Shown here: positions 45,901-60,100 of the stretch, in pieces | How positions within the stretch are numbered: position 1 is the stretch's first letter | How the letters are laid out: each line of letters begins with the position of its first letter | NCBI RefSeq assembly: GCF_019649055.1 | Contig: NW_026570246.1 | Coordinates: 310,001 to 374,000, forward strand | Origin: Paramacrobiotus metropolitanus | Lineage: Eukaryota > Tardigrada > Eutardigrada > Parachela > Macrobiotidae | Length of the DNA: 64,000 nucleotides | Direction of reading: 5' to 3' | The notes under the pieces: model-generated | The model's database searches: none | What the model saw: the letters and a program-made list of their open reading frames with translations, nothing else | Told to the model about the DNA's origin: nothing | Position numbers and translations under genes: made by a program

Positions 45901-48900
45901 AACGTTCATACATGGCCTCTGCACACGCCAATCAAACGGGAAATGGGCGGGCTTAACATCATATTCATGCCGCCGGAAGGCGTTCAGCAAAACTGTTGGC
46001 GTCGGTCTGTAACATGAGCGCTCCTTCATATTTCTGAATATTGGCATCGTACAAGCGCCGTTAAATGTGTGCAGGTAGAGAGATGACGTATCCAATATGA
46101 AATTGCATTTTCATTGTACTTCAACCGGCACATGTATTAAACAATCAATGAAGACCTGTCCACTACGATCGAAAGAAGACGCGCGCCGCGTTCGAAGATA
46201 GGTTTAAGATAGTGCTGGCACGGCGATTTTCTGTTTAAATGTAACAGTTTTTTGGAAAGGTTATCAGTGCAGCGGCGGATTTATCGTTCGAATCCTGACA
46301 GTTCTGAAAGGTTTGCTTATTTGATTAAGCGCACATAGCTGTTGATCAGTGGCTACCTGTGGCAGTCTGCAATAAGCGCTCTCAATCGCGCCGCTCGGTG
46401 CTACGGTGGAATCGGAATTTGTTACAGCCGCTCACCTTACGGCTGTTTTTTTTCCAACCGGCAGACACCAATACGCAAAAGATGTTGATCTGACACGGTG
46501 TCGGCGCCGTAAATATTGTTTATTTGGAAGTTGCCGGTTTCAAAAATTCACTATTCTAAGATCCGCGTTCACACCCGGCCCGAGTATAATACGGAACCAG
46601 CGCTGCTTGCAGCAGTGCGAACTGGTGCGTGTGCGCCGGCGGTCGATTTTACACTGACAGTTCGACGGATGTGGCGGGCTTTATTTTCATCATAAGAAGG
46701 ACTTTACGGATGCCTCCCATGTCGACGGGATCCGTACGCTCCATGTCCCCTGCAAGCTAATGTTTATAAGTCGGTAAGCAATGATTTAACTATGTTTATT
46801 AGTGCCGCAGGATATCCACTAAATCTGGTACGAGTAATAGTTTAAATTAATGTATTTGTGCACTTAAGGATAACCCTTTTTATGAAGAAAAATCCTAAAA
46901 AAAGAGAAATTAGTGAACTATGTAAACTTAGGCAACAGGATTATTGATTATAAAATACCCTCGTAGATTTACTTTTACAGTAATACCAATTATTACTAAT
47001 TTTAGTATTATTTCTGTGCTCTTTCGATTATTTTATTATTGTTTATAAAAACTGTGTTTGTGTGATGAGGGTCACTGATAAGCCGGTAACGTTCGCAGTA
47101 AATTTCACAAATAGATCAAATCATGTAATATGATTCGAGAGCGCGTTGGTCTGCACGGAATATTTATTATTGTTGTGTCCTAGTTATACAGATTATCGGC
47201 AATAAATATTCATTAGTTGTTACGAAGTAACGCTTATTGATGCTGTCTTGGATGATAAGCATATTAACCGTGAGAAACGACTCGGCTACTGTTAACAGCT
47301 TAGAGCTTTTCTTATTGATCTTTAACCCTGGTTAGCACTAGCACTTGCCGTCGCCAGACCCGTTGGATAGTGACTGTATAATTAATAAAGAAATGTAAAT
47401 GGTAATTTCCTGATTTTTTGTCTGTTTGTTTCGTAATAATTTGTAGTTGCGGTGCATGTGACAGGAGGTGACGGTGTGCAGGCAGGTGCAAGACATTTAC
47501 ATTTGTCCGATGTACCGCATCATACTTTAGAGTGCCGCTGCCGCTAATTACCCTCAAATTTACCGGTACATAACCAGCAGTTTATAGAGGAGGTTACCGT
47601 AACTATCTGTACAGCCGAATGCCGTCTGGAATGACAATACAATAAGCCGGTACACCTAACGGTAATCGACTTAAAAAAATAACACGTACCAAGTCGAAAC
47701 AATCCGTTCAATCGGTTTCGTTTTGATTCCATCACGGCGTGCGGGCATATTAAATAAATTGGTAGAAAGATATTACATTTTCTCTGATAAAAGCCTGATT
47801 GACACTGTGATGGGTTTTTCTGATCGGCATAGGGATCTGATTTCGCTGAGCAGGCGTAAAGAGGCTTGAAATGCTCGGTTTACCGAGATTTTTCACCGCT
47901 CTGACAAAAGCCGCTATTGTACATTGGGCATGTATTCGGTTCGTAGTTAATATTGACGCACTGTATTTGTTTTGGAATTGGAAAGCTTATAATCTGACAT
48001 CTTTTATACGGGGGTAGCGTACCAGTTGGCTACTTAAATTTTATTACCGTTACCCATGTTTTACGCCAGTGTAGACGGTTAGGATTAAAAGTGATACTAG
48101 CGTCGTCCCACTTCACGTCAAGTGGACATGTCAATACGTGTATGCTGCAAAAGTATAAAATGAAAAAGAAACTGGCACAACTGGTTATCTTAGAATTTTT
48201 ATAATTTAAATGAATATGCCGTGTTACGGCGTATTTATATGGGAACACCGGTCAAGTTTCCATAGGGCAAACCATTGCACCGAGTAACAGAGTGATTTCC
48301 GCTGCACGTGGTTACGAGTGTTGATTAAGCCTTGTTTATGTGAAAATTAGAGTATCTCGCATAAGAAATCACAACAACTTTCACAGAACAAACCCGGTAC
48401 ACACTACGCGCCTAAATATCGTTTTGTGAGAACGATATTATCACCGGTATGATTCGCGAGAATATGTGTAATTCTGGTGTTCTAGACATCGATTAGCTGC
48501 ACTAATACTGTTATTGCTATCCACACCTTTTGCATGCACAACAAATATGCGTCCGTGTAGCCAGGCGGGAACGTTAAAATGCGAATTGTGGGCTGGTAAA
48601 CGTCACGTTCAAAGTAAGAAAAATTCTATGGTCAGTGTCCCGTTTCCTTTATATTTATCGGCTCGTTAAATATACCGACATTTAACTAAAAGCTACGTTT
48701 TTGTTTGGATTGATGCAGAAAAGAATTGTTTTTGATATAATCAAATTTATGCATTTGTTTTGCCGTAAACTGCAAATCACCTTTATTAATAATCAGGAAT
48801 TCAGCGTTAGCCGAGACAAGGGTGGTAACTTATAAACATATACTGGAAACATGAATAGCGAGCTTTTCCTCGACCGGTCGCCTGTAATTATGTACACGTG

Positions 48901-50800
48901 CAGTTAAGTCCTTGCAATGTTTTTGACAGTTTTTAAAAATGTATGGCGCCAGTTAAAATATGCCGGCCGTAATCCCCGCCACAGCAGGTAGTCTAGCGAA
49001 AAAACAGTACTAGTTAGAAGAGACAAAAACCTATACAATGCGAAAGGCGGCGGCACGGAACGGCGCGGTGGTTTCTCCATCTGTGCTGGTTATTAACTGC
49101 GGAATAATTAAGCGTGAAATATCGATAAATAATAATTAGCTTGTACATTGACTAAATAAGCCGCATAAAAATGTACGCGACACTTGAGATCACAGACCCA
49201 CTCTCAGAATGAGTTGCGAACGTATGTAAGTGGGTCTTAATCATCAACCACAAACACACACAAATGAATACATAAACAGATTGTTTTTGCGCATACCATT
49301 GTGACATGTTGCAGTTGATGATTATCCAAAAACTGCTTACGATTAAATTCACGCATGCCTGCTTTGTGTTTGTGTGTGAGTGTAGCTGTGCGGCGACGGC
49401 ATGGTGTCCGGCGCGACAAATTTAATTGCGCATCAGCCCGGGTGTGTATGTGTGTTTGTTGTTTGTGAAAGATTTTTTATGTGTGATCAGCACGCAATGA
49501 CTTTTATTTACGCTAAAATTGATACGTACAATATAACTGAATTATTAACAGCTGGTTGGCTTATATTGCGGCGGCTTTTCTTCCGAAACTGTGCCAGTCA
49601 CCCCGCTGTGCATTGTTTTGATTGTAGCACGTTTTGCGTAATGCATTTTTGATTGAGTTAGATGAAGAGTGCAGTCATTTGCGGTTTCCACTAATTTATT
49701 ATAGTACATGTCTTACGAAAATTCTGGAATACATGGCAGATTGCGTAAAAAATTACGTGCTTCAAAACAGTTGCTTGTATATTGCCAAATTTTATGAAAA
49801 GAATCGCAAAGAAAGGATTTTGAAACTCGAAAAATATCTTGTTTTTTGCATAAGTTATATATATATTGTGCACCTAAAGTTATCACTGACCTAATGTTTA
49901 AGAGAAAGCTGGTATTATGGCTTTATTAATGTGTTAATGATTTCCCTATATACAATAGGTCCAGTAGAAATGTTATGCGAGCAATTAACATTGCAAAGAT
50001 GCAGTGAGAAGGATGAAAATATGCAGTTTGACCACTGTGACGTCGACCGATTTGGCCACTGTGCGCCATTTGTACGTTGATAAATCAGGGCACAACAGGA
50101 TATGATAGCATTTTAGTGCATTCGGTAAACACTGTTCAGAATTGAGTAGGGCTTTTGAAGTAATCACTGGAGACAATCCATTAAAGAGCTAAGGGATAAA
50201 ACGATCGAGTAACTTGCTTGATCCCTCTTTTGATCGGCAATAGTCACCGTATTCTTCCCTTGAATTGTAATTGAATATTTATGACAAATCAGGCTAGCCG
50301 ATTGGCATATGGCCGAAATGAGAAGAAGACCCACCTGATTCACTCCGTTGTTTAGAAGCATGATTAACAATAAGCGCAGTAATAGGCTATTTTGTATGGA
50401 AACCAGACATTTGATCGTTTCGGCGCGACAGAAAACATTTCAGTTCACGAAATCTCTACGCGGTTTAATCATCGTTCCTTTACCAGACCACTGAGATGGC
50501 AGCAAAGATCTAGCGAAAAAATTAATAAAATTACTTAATTTTATAATCAGACAAACGGCAATATTACCACAAAATTTCTACATTCATCGGTTTCCTTAAT
50601 TAGGCAAATACGAATTGTCGAAATGACCTTTCTGTTGCAGTTATTACTTTGTTATTGCGATTTTTCGTTGTAAAATTGAGTTGTTAGACATAAATTAAGG
50701 AACACGTGGTGGAGAGCAAGATTTTGATAGCGATCGGGTGGAAATTAGCCCGAATCTTAGCGGGCCACCTAGGGCGTTCACCTGGCTGGGGTTCGCTTTG
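39911..50800. other. Gene-poor region of about 11 kb upstream of the FGF gene
   Basis: I found no spliceable chain of exons and no recognisable domain on either strand. Frames near 41410-41795, 42277-42513, 43454-43754, 45703-46095 and 46406-46657 were examined and not supported. Moderately GC-rich patches occur near 43.4-43.7 and 46.4-46.7 kb. A 20-nt (TAA)n run is at 45541-45560. It may hold long-range regulatory DNA for the FGF gene. Confidence 0.45.
45541..45560. repeat. (TAA)n microsatellite
   Basis: About six and a half uninterrupted TAA units. Confidence 0.85.
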
Positions 50801-50810
50801 ATATATAAGG
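50800..50810 (+). promoter_or_regulatory. Candidate TATA box of the FGF gene
   Basis: GATATATAAGG lies 32-42 bp upstream of the proposed FGF start codon at 50842. A TATA box would place transcription start near 50830, leaving a very short 5' UTR, so either the true start or the box may differ. Confidence 0.35.
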
Positions 50811-50841
50811 TCAGCTTAGCGCCCATATACTGCTACCGCTA

Positions 50842-53800
50842 ATGTTAGCGATCTGTTTGGCTGATAAATTATGCGCGTGTTTCAAAAACAGTTTTCCAAC
50901 CTCGTCGACGAATCATAGCACCTCGCGAAATGCGTAGGAGTGATATTGAAATTAACAAAGTATACTGATACTTTATTGGTTTTTAGACTTATCTGGATAG
51001 TGGTCTTCCTTACTGTCTCATCACTCTCTGCCGGTCTCCTAATGGTAAGTTGTAGTAGCTAACGAAGCTAACGAAGTTTTAGATATATACAGGTGAGAAT
51101 TTTACGACTGTGTTTTATGTAACATATTGTGATGGAGGTTTAGTTCGGGACAGAACAGTATTTTGATGTCAGGTGGAAAGCAAACCCCTCACCGTCCTCC
51201 CCTCCCCCCTGCCTACCGACGGCAGACTACGGCCGGTTACGGCGGCCCCCGCGACCAGCAGGAGTCCCTCCGCAGTGCTCTCACTCCGACATTCTTCGAG
51301 GTCACCGCTTCACCGCGCTGAGCCGGAAGAATCTAACAGTATTAACATCCACGCGGACGATGACGAAGAGCACCATCTGCGGCCAGTGGTCATCCGGAAG
51401 TATGCCCTGCATAGCCGGTGTAGTGGGCGGAGTATCCGTCTACTGCCCACCAAATCCAACATGGTCAGGGCCGACGCCCCCTCGACCAATCCTTATGGTA
51501 AGAGAAGCGGGACACCATGTGAATGCGCTCATCATGAAATATTGTTCGGGCTGATATGTTTTCCTTCGATTTTCTCTCGGGTTATCCTTTAAAATTTCAC
51601 ATGTCATGCATGTACAGCAGGGCATTTTGTGGTGTCATTATTCTCACAACCTAGAAAGACGCTCGACTGAATAGAAACACTGGTTCACGTGCACGGCGAA
51701 CACATGCGAGTGCAGTCGGGCGAGATGAGCAGTGCACACGGTTTCCCCGTAAACAACACTGCTGCGGCTCCGCAGACAAACATGCGATTCCATCCCTTTG
51801 AGCGTGTTTAGCTGTGCGGGAGATTATCCAATTGTGCCCAGGCCCATCTATTAAGTAGCACACAGCATTCCGCGCGATCGCCATGCTGCTTCATTGCAAG
51901 CGAGCACGTTGTTGCTTAGTTGTTTGCGCGAGCCGGTGGCGGTTTCTTTTTGCTACCGCTGTAACACATACTTCCGCTTCTTTGGTTGGTCCACTAATTA
52001 AATCCGTAATTACCGGCAATTAACTCATCACGCAAACCCCAGTACCTGGATGATTGTTTGGAAAATCATGTGTGTTTGTGGCCGAGACGAACCAGTGTTT
52101 GTGTGGTGATGCGTTCGCGGTGTCTGACACGTTTTTCCCGTACTTTCCACCTCGCTGCACGCGCACACGGGCTGTATACTGTAGGACGCTACTGGTCACG
52201 CACGCACAAGCAGGCTACCGGACAGTGAAATGCCCATATACAATCAATTATACCGTGCCGATCGCAGCTAGCAGCAGCGGAAAGATGCGTGATTGAGATG
52301 GCGATAATTGCAATTATAAGAGAGTGTGTGTATACACAGGAGCTGTCCATCAAACAACAACTGATAGTGCTGATAAAATTGTTTTCATGCGGCTTAATTT
52401 CCCTATAGAAATATTCATCAGATAACTAAAATATGCAGAAATCACTCACCTTTCTAATGGAATATATTTCACGAACAACGGTTTACTTGCTGACCTTTGT
52501 GACACATTTCTGCTTAAAATTTTTAAATAATTTTTTATCTTAATTTTTCAGGAGTTATTTGGTAAATTTAGGGCGGTGGTATATGCAGAATTCGCCGGCA
52601 TTTTGTGGAAATTCTTTGACGAGCACTGAGCAGGTTTTTAATGCATGATGAGATGATCACAGCGTTCTGATTCATGGAATAGATAATTAGGAAGACTTGT
52701 TGAACTCTGCTGTAAGGAACCCCGATGGGTTGCGAAAAATAGAAAATAAGGGGCCTTTTATGTTAGTATGTAATTAGCTTCGCAGCACTGGCAAAGCCGT
52801 TAGAGACCTGTATCGCTACAGCAAGCCGCGATACAAGAGAGTTATTGACAAAATTATTCCAGTGTTTAGTGTGATGTTGAAATCAACTACAGTCATTTAA
52901 TGTCAAAAGCACTTAAATTCAACGGTCAATTTTCTGGACATCTGCGTAGAAGGTTTTGCGTCCGCGCTGGCTGTAAATTTTCCATTGAAAACGGGACCAC
53001 ACAATCGCTGACGAGAGAGTTACCCCGTAATTAGAACCAGTAATTAAAAATTTTGACAACTGTGGTCACGCATGTTGCGGTGAGGTCAAGTGAAGCGGGT
53101 TTGTTTCGTCAGTGGGGCTTTCCTTCTGGACACGCGTCGATATTGATTTGCGCATGCAGGCGCAATGAAAATCACACCTGCATCCAAACGGAAATCGATG
53201 CAGCTTTGATTCGGTCGTTACGAATAAACGAAAATCCACTGGTCCAACCAAAGCCGCGTACAACTGCAGTCTGCAGTTAATTTTGGTATATCATTTAGTT
53301 TTGTAATCCCTTTATCGTTGTTTGTATAAAACAATATTTTTGTAAAATTAAAAACTTTAATATATTATGCAGTATTATAAACGTTTTACCAATAAATTAA
53401 TGTACATATTATGGTAAGTTGGTAACTGAATAACGTTCATGCGAATACAGTTTTCTTTGGAAACTGGAATACAGACTACATGCTATGCATTATGCACGTA
53501 TGCTCTGAGCTGCGTGACCTGCGGCATTCCACAAGTATCAGTTCTTTATAATTAGCAGATAATCAACCTTACAGAAATTTTGACAGATTAAGGTGCCATT
53601 GTGTCGCGTCAGTGACGAAAAAAACCACTTCGACCACCGATCGCAAACTGTACAGATACATGAAAAAGCTAATTTTCCGCGCGTGCCGACTACTGTGCAC
53701 TATTCACTGCATTCGTGCGCCATTCTCCGCTGATTAACCATTTTTTGACTAGCTGTCGAATATGTTACTGTAGCCTGTTGAACTGATTGTGATTTAAAAT

Positions 53801-56800
53801 TATAACCCGTATTCGGACGCCAAAATCGGAGAGCGAGTCACCAAAATACAGAGAATACAGTATCGTGGTATCATTGTAAAATTTGACAGGGCGCAGTGAT
53901 GCTGTTGGGCAAAGACAAGTTAATTAATCGCAATAACGAGACTTTGTCGGTGAAAGAAGAAGCGCACAGCACAACACCCATCCGCATGGAGCCACTCTCG
54001 CGGGGTGTCCATAGTGTTTTCTTCAGAATCCTCAGCGGGTAGTTCTGTCCATCGGCTTTTGACAATTTAGTTCAATGGACTAAAAAATTTCCTAACCGCC
54101 GCGCGACAGTTTCTCGCTAATGCATGCGACAGTGCAAGTAGCCATAATAATATATTACATTTAATGCTCCTATTATTAAGGTAAAGTGCATGTACAATGA
54201 CCTGTATGAAGTGTAAATATGTACAATCGCTTGGACACTTTTTCTTTAAAATCTCCATTTACAAGTTTAGCCCCAGCGATCAGATTTGACCTTAGGCTAC
54301 GACTGAGCCTTTCGCTGTCTGGGCAGCTGTAATGGCCGCATTTGTGCCAGCATTGAGCAACATCCCTTAATTTTTTACAGCAACTCCAAAATACCCTTAG
54401 GAAGGGAACAATCGCATAAACAAGTATAAATCGTATTATCTGATCAATGTCGTTTATACCTATAATTATTTACGACTTTCCTATATAATCATCCGTGTAT
54501 TAACATAATACGATCAGCCAGTATTGGAGTGGCAGACTAACGCATTCGACAATATCAGAGGACGTTTGCCATGAAAATCTATCGGCAAAAAACGTGATAC
54601 GAGTGCTGTTTTGACCTTGGCATAGCGTTAAATAAGCAGATATAGGTTTCACACCATGTAATTAAAGTGTCACTGGAGGAAGAGAGAAAACACAAGAAAT
54701 TGTTATGGCAGAAAATATTTTGCACTACTTGTACACATATTTCCGGAAGGTTTTTTTGCCGTTTTTCTGACATATTTCTGCTTTGATAATTACAGCTCAA
54801 CTTACAGTCCGATCTGTCCGACCGGGAGAAGTCAGTATTTCCAATGATATCACCCGACTGTTCCTTTGTTTCAATCGCCAAGGGAAACTGATTATGCGGG
54901 TAAGTTAAGCCGCAGCGTAATAACAATAATCATTATTTATTCGCCACTTGGTAATATGATCGGCATGCACCACGTCATGCCTAAGCCTAACCCCTATAAA
55001 CAATTGGCTTCGGGAATATTGAACGATCAATATTTCATTGCGGGTTAATATACACACATCTGCATACGACAACTGCTAATTAGTCCGCTCACTCCGCTAC
55101 ACAGTCGGTTGTATAGTGGAAAATTTTAACCCAACAGATTGTCAGTGTAGACTGATCAATCATGTGAACTGCAAACTCTGACAGAAGGTACAAATGGGAT
55201 GGCCACACGTGTGCGCCCCGTGAGGGGGCGCACAAGATCTAACACCCGGTCGTAACAGCGGGACGACGGGATGCGCGCTGGGCAGAGGGCCGCGGTGCAC
55301 AGCGGATCATCGTCATGGCTAATCAAGCATACTCGCCTTTCGCGCCTCAAACAGCACTGCAGCCATACATTTGCTTATGCAGTGGAAAAATTAAGTCAAG
55401 TATTCCCCACTTGACAGCGCGGTTAAGTTTCAAAGTCATTCAGCTACTCCAAGAACACTTTCTCACCATACTGACAACGGCATTGTTATGCATATATTAA
55501 TCATGGATAACAAACAGATGATACTGTTTTTGTTGTACGACACACTTCATTGGTCGTATATTCACCGTAAACTTCTTCACACTTAACAGTCACTGCACTC
55601 TGCTGCTGTGCCGTTTTTGCCTAAAAATTACCATAAATCAGGACATAACCGTTTCGGCGTTCAGACCGTAATGGATTTCCTTCTGATGCCGATTTCAACA
55701 GGTGGAGTCTCAGTTAAGGACACCTTTAATGGCTGACCATTTAGCCAAAAAGTAAAAGTGCACCGGCGCACCCCAAATGTGCACCGACATCGCAGGAGTT
55801 CGGACCGGCTAAAGTGCCGTTAAATTGAATCTTCGCAGTGAAACCTGTCATTATCTTGTTCGCCCTTTTTTGCCTCCCCGTCCGGCCTGGTTAACAATGA
55901 ATAGACAATGCATTTTTCTTCCCCATCAAAATAGCTCCACTGGGCTGCAGGCCGTCAGGGTCGGTTAGCCGAATGAGCGCCGGTAGACGTATATATATGC
56001 CGCCCGCAAAGGTGACACCGACAACTCGCCGTGCAGGGGGCATTGATCATTGAGGGTTTATTAATTACAGAGTAAACTCCGCTTGGACAATCGCCAACCG
56101 GGCATATACATATACTGCTGATTCTCTCTCTTCCCCTCATCCTGCCGCAAATTACCTTCAAGTGTTAACAGCTTGCAAATTAAGAAACAGTTACACATAA
56201 ACGCTAAGCAACTGTTTCGCTGTGTGCACAGTGAGCGCCTTAATTTCCAGGAAATGAACTGCAGTCCACCGTCGATCATCTAGTGGCAATCGCGAAGGGG
56301 ACACAGCGTAAAACAAAAGAGCGTTGTGTATCTTGTGCAAATAGACGGGAAGTCCATCAAAATGGTTATAGAGTTCATTTTGAGGACTGTGTATATACGG
56401 CGCATTAATGCGCCGCGCTTCCCCGGCAGTCGAAGGTGTTCTTCCTGACCCAGACCAATTTAAGCCCATCCGCAAACAACCACAGCCGATTATTTCCTTA
56501 TTATAATCCAATCTGTTGAAGATTTAGACAGTGTTACAATTCACACAATTTCCGGAATCAAACTGTGAACACGCATGCCTGGGCGTATTTCATAAATTGT
56601 TCACAGAATGTATTATTTTATAAGTGGAAAATCAAATATTCTTCATATTTCATAAGTGAAGTATAGGATTTAGATTTTAATTTAGACCATACATGCACAA
56701 TCAGAAAAATGGCTTTTTAAATTAATTAGTTATAATTTTTTTTTATTTTCAGCCGGAATATCGTGACAAATATTGCGGTTTTCACGAATTAAATCCAAAG

Positions 56801-57118
56801 AAAAGCCATTTTGTGATACAATCCGCATACAACAAGACCTGGTTTGTGGGATTTGGTCGAGACGGCAACTCCCTGCGGGGAGCGGAGTACGTGCGCAAAC
56901 TGGACAAGAATCGTGGTTGTTACAACTTCATGAAGTCCGGCGAAAAGGTCTACCAGAGCATGTCGGACATCTCCCACGAACGCACCGTCCAACAGCACAA
57001 TAATCTCAATCAACTGCTTGATAAGCACCTCCCTAGTCGGAAGTTTTATTCCACTGTATACCCCGGCAGCCGGCAGGCGGCAGCACCGGTGACGACAGCA
57101 AGGAGAAAGACCACTTGA
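50842..57118 (+). CDS. Fibroblast growth factor family ligand
   Basis: Exons 51173-51497, 54796-54899 and 56753-57118 are well supported. Exons 50842-50933 and 50987-51044 are tentative but fit in phase, giving 314 residues. Exon two adds a hydrophobic signal-like core (LIWIVVFLTVSSLSAGLL). A Ser/Pro/Arg-rich linker precedes the beta-trefoil: RKYALHSRCSGRSIRLLPT, then QLTVRSVRPGEVSISND and FLCFNRQGKLIMR, then YCGFHELN and TWFVGFGRDGNSLRGAEYVR. The two introns within the trefoil sit at the same places, in the same phases (1 and 0), as in vertebrate FGF genes. It should be a secreted ligand for an FGF receptor. The C-terminal segment CYNFMKSGEKVYQ and beyond extends past the usual end. The subfamily is not determined. 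Confidence 0.85.
51498..54795 (+). other. First trefoil intron of the FGF gene
   Basis: A 3.3-kb intron between the phase-1 donor TATG/GTAAGAG and the acceptor ATTACAG. Its length contrasts with the 50-350 nt introns common elsewhere in the window. Short frames inside (52054-52296, 53053-53280) are unsupported. Confidence 0.7.
54900..56752 (+). other. Second trefoil intron of the FGF gene
   Basis: A 1.85-kb intron between ATGCGG/GTAAGTT and a strong acceptor with a long T-tract (TTTTTTTTATTTTCAG). No coding feature was found within it. Confidence 0.75.
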
Positions 57119-60100
57119 GACATGCAAATCTCATTCTGGACCACGAATACCAAAAAACATTGGGGAAATGGAATCTCTATATCTCTCTCTCTCTTCTGAA
57201 TCTTGTAAAATTTTTTTTTGCAAAATGGACCATTGCTCCCGGAAAATGGTTCTAACAGTGCTCTGTGATCGTTCCCTTGGAAATGTCCATCAATGTTTGA
57301 TGGCTGACATCCCCTGCAAAAATGCGTTTTAACCGCATATTCGGCATTGACCGCGAAATCCTGCTTGGGCATGGATCGATGGATAGTGCATATTTACCAC
57401 CGAAGTATACATTTTACCTCGCCAATATTCACACATATATTCGCACAATATATGCTGCACCTTTTTCCGTCCAAAGAGGAATTACATCTTCTGCCGGTTT
57501 TATTGATCCAGCCAGAAGTCGCTGAAGATGGACATTAAGTGTATTTTTATGGGCAGCGCGCATGCCGAGTGGTGGGCAATTTGAATTGGGCGAAAACTCG
57601 TGCTTATGCTGGCGGGCGCTTATCAGACATTTATATTATGCCTACAGTGTTTGTCCACTTTGAAGCGTCAACATATCAGTGACCACGCGCGCCAGAGTAT
57701 TCGTGTATAAAATGTGCCGTCATCCTTCAACGGCGGATGTTGTGCTGAAAAGGCAAATGAAAAGTCGGATTTTAAGTGGGCACGGATGCTGCATTACAAA
57801 ACCACAGAGAGTGAAAGACTGGACACTGCCAAGTAAATCAACATCATTAGTTGTCTGTATCGGTTGTTTGATCAGAATCGGCCACATTATGTGTCCATCA
57901 TATTACTGGCCCTGCGCGAAAGATGCCTTGGAGTTTTCTCTCGTTTTCGTATGAATGTGATTTTCACCTCCGATATTTTCCATAACTGACACATTCCACC
58001 GGACACGCATACATCATTCAAACATTTGCTTCACTGCGATGCAGTGATGCGAAAGAGAGAACGCAGAGAAAGCCAGTCTTAACTGACCACCGTCAATGCA
58101 TTAATTCGTACCTGTCCCGATGCATATATACGGCAGCAACAACGCGAGCACAGGATGTTTAGAAAAGCCCATATTTGCCGGACGCCAACAATATTTGCTG
58201 CGACGGAGGAATTGTCGTTTTTTGTTTGCTTTTTGTCTGCAGTCATACCAAAATGCTACGGAGCATTTAAATATAAGGTTTTTTTGTGAAATGTTAAGTT
58301 TAGTGTTTTTGTAAATTATCACAGGGTTGTTTTTATTATTTACGGCGCTACGAGGTTTTAAGGATCTGTTTGTGTGTGCAGGTTGTTGTGCAGCTACCTC
58401 TCCTCGTTACATGGTATGTCGGCGTTGGTTTTTACGGTGAATTGTTTGTTTTCTTTAACTGCATTTCTGTTGGCACAAATATCTCAAGATCCCTATTTAG
58501 TGACGTTATATTTATAATGTATCTCCGCGTTGTCGTGTATGGATTATATACATGCTCAAAAATTGTCTAGAGTTTCGATGTGGTCAATAATATATAAACC
58601 TGATTAACGAGTTTCGAGCGGTTTCATGGTTGTTCAATTGATCCACTTCATACTTTCAAGAGCTAAGGTTAAGCGGGAGCTTTGGCTCATCTATTACCTG
58701 TTCAGCGCCTACTTTTCCCGTTTGTTTATCTAGGAAGAACACACTTAGCAATACAAAGCGGAAACAATTTGCCGATCGCAAAAATGCGCAGCGAGTTTTA
58801 CGTCATGGCACTCACACATACTCTGTACAAATCAAAATACTACACTTATTCCGAAAGCAAAATGCTTACTTAATAAGCTGCAAGTGTTATTTATTTATTT
58901 TGATGCTGATACTCTACCGCACAACTTGTCCGCGTAAAAAAATCGTTACTTAATTAAAGCCAAAGAACTCAAGTAAATGTTTATGAAAAATTGCGTGTCG
59001 CCACATACATAAAGTCGCCGCCGTATATCGCCATAAGCAACACCGTAGACGCTTGACAATTAATCGCAGCCCATGTCCAATTCATTAGTCAGACACAATA
59101 TTGACAGATAGCTTGCGTAACTAATGGTGAAGAATCATTCATCAATTTTGGAAATTTATCATTTTTAATAGAGGTCATAATGCACAGATTGCAACACATC
59201 CGCGCATCGCATTACCCCCAGTACAGCTTTCAGTAACAGAAACCATAGTGCTGTAACGCATACACTATCGCACTAAATATTGGCGCCATCTAATTATACG
59301 AACGACAATAAATAAATTTATTTAGAAAAATGTATGAGCGCGTCAAAAAGAATGAGAAATTGGTGGTCAAATGCATACAGAATAGTTGTTGTGCTGCTAG
59401 CTGTCTGATCATGACCTTCGTCAGGCATTTACGTTATTATCTGTACTGGCTAACCGAATAAGTTCTATCTTTCTCTGCTGGGTATTTCTTTTTGTTTATT
59501 GCATAATTAGAACACCGATTTATCAGAAATCGATAATCAGGGACTGAAAAAATTACTTATCAGTTCATGCAGTCACCGAAATTGGGATACCAGTGCTAAA
59601 TCCACTAAAAAACACCGTATTATATGTATACCAGTACGTATTTTTTATTGCAGCAATACCAGTATCGCTGCATCGGTTTATACAGATTATATTACGCCAA
59701 TTCGAATTAATCGTTTAAAAATTGAATAACCAAATTGAATAACCAAACATCATTGTGTAATACGGATAATGTAAATGTTATTACTATCACGCTAACAAGA
59801 TCTAGATCATTAGCCTAAGAAAATCATAATCGACCGGCGTATAATGACATCAAAACACAAGCAAACATCATACTTATGCTCTGATTGTCGTATGGACGAT
59901 AATTACAAGGATGTGCGAGCATAACCGCCGCGTAATGCATAATAATTTATGGAATTACAAGTCAGCAGAATAATGACTCCTTTCAGGAGTAGCACTCATT
60001 CCGCCAGACTGGACATTCACATAATAAAAAAACACAACCCCATATCGGGCGACATTCCGCGGCTGTAATCCCCAACCAGCGGCCACTAAATTGTATTGCG

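Noticed and set aside
45703-46095. A 130-codon minus-strand frame
   Set aside because: Cys/Phe/Tyr-rich without family signature, neighbouring exons or a good start context.
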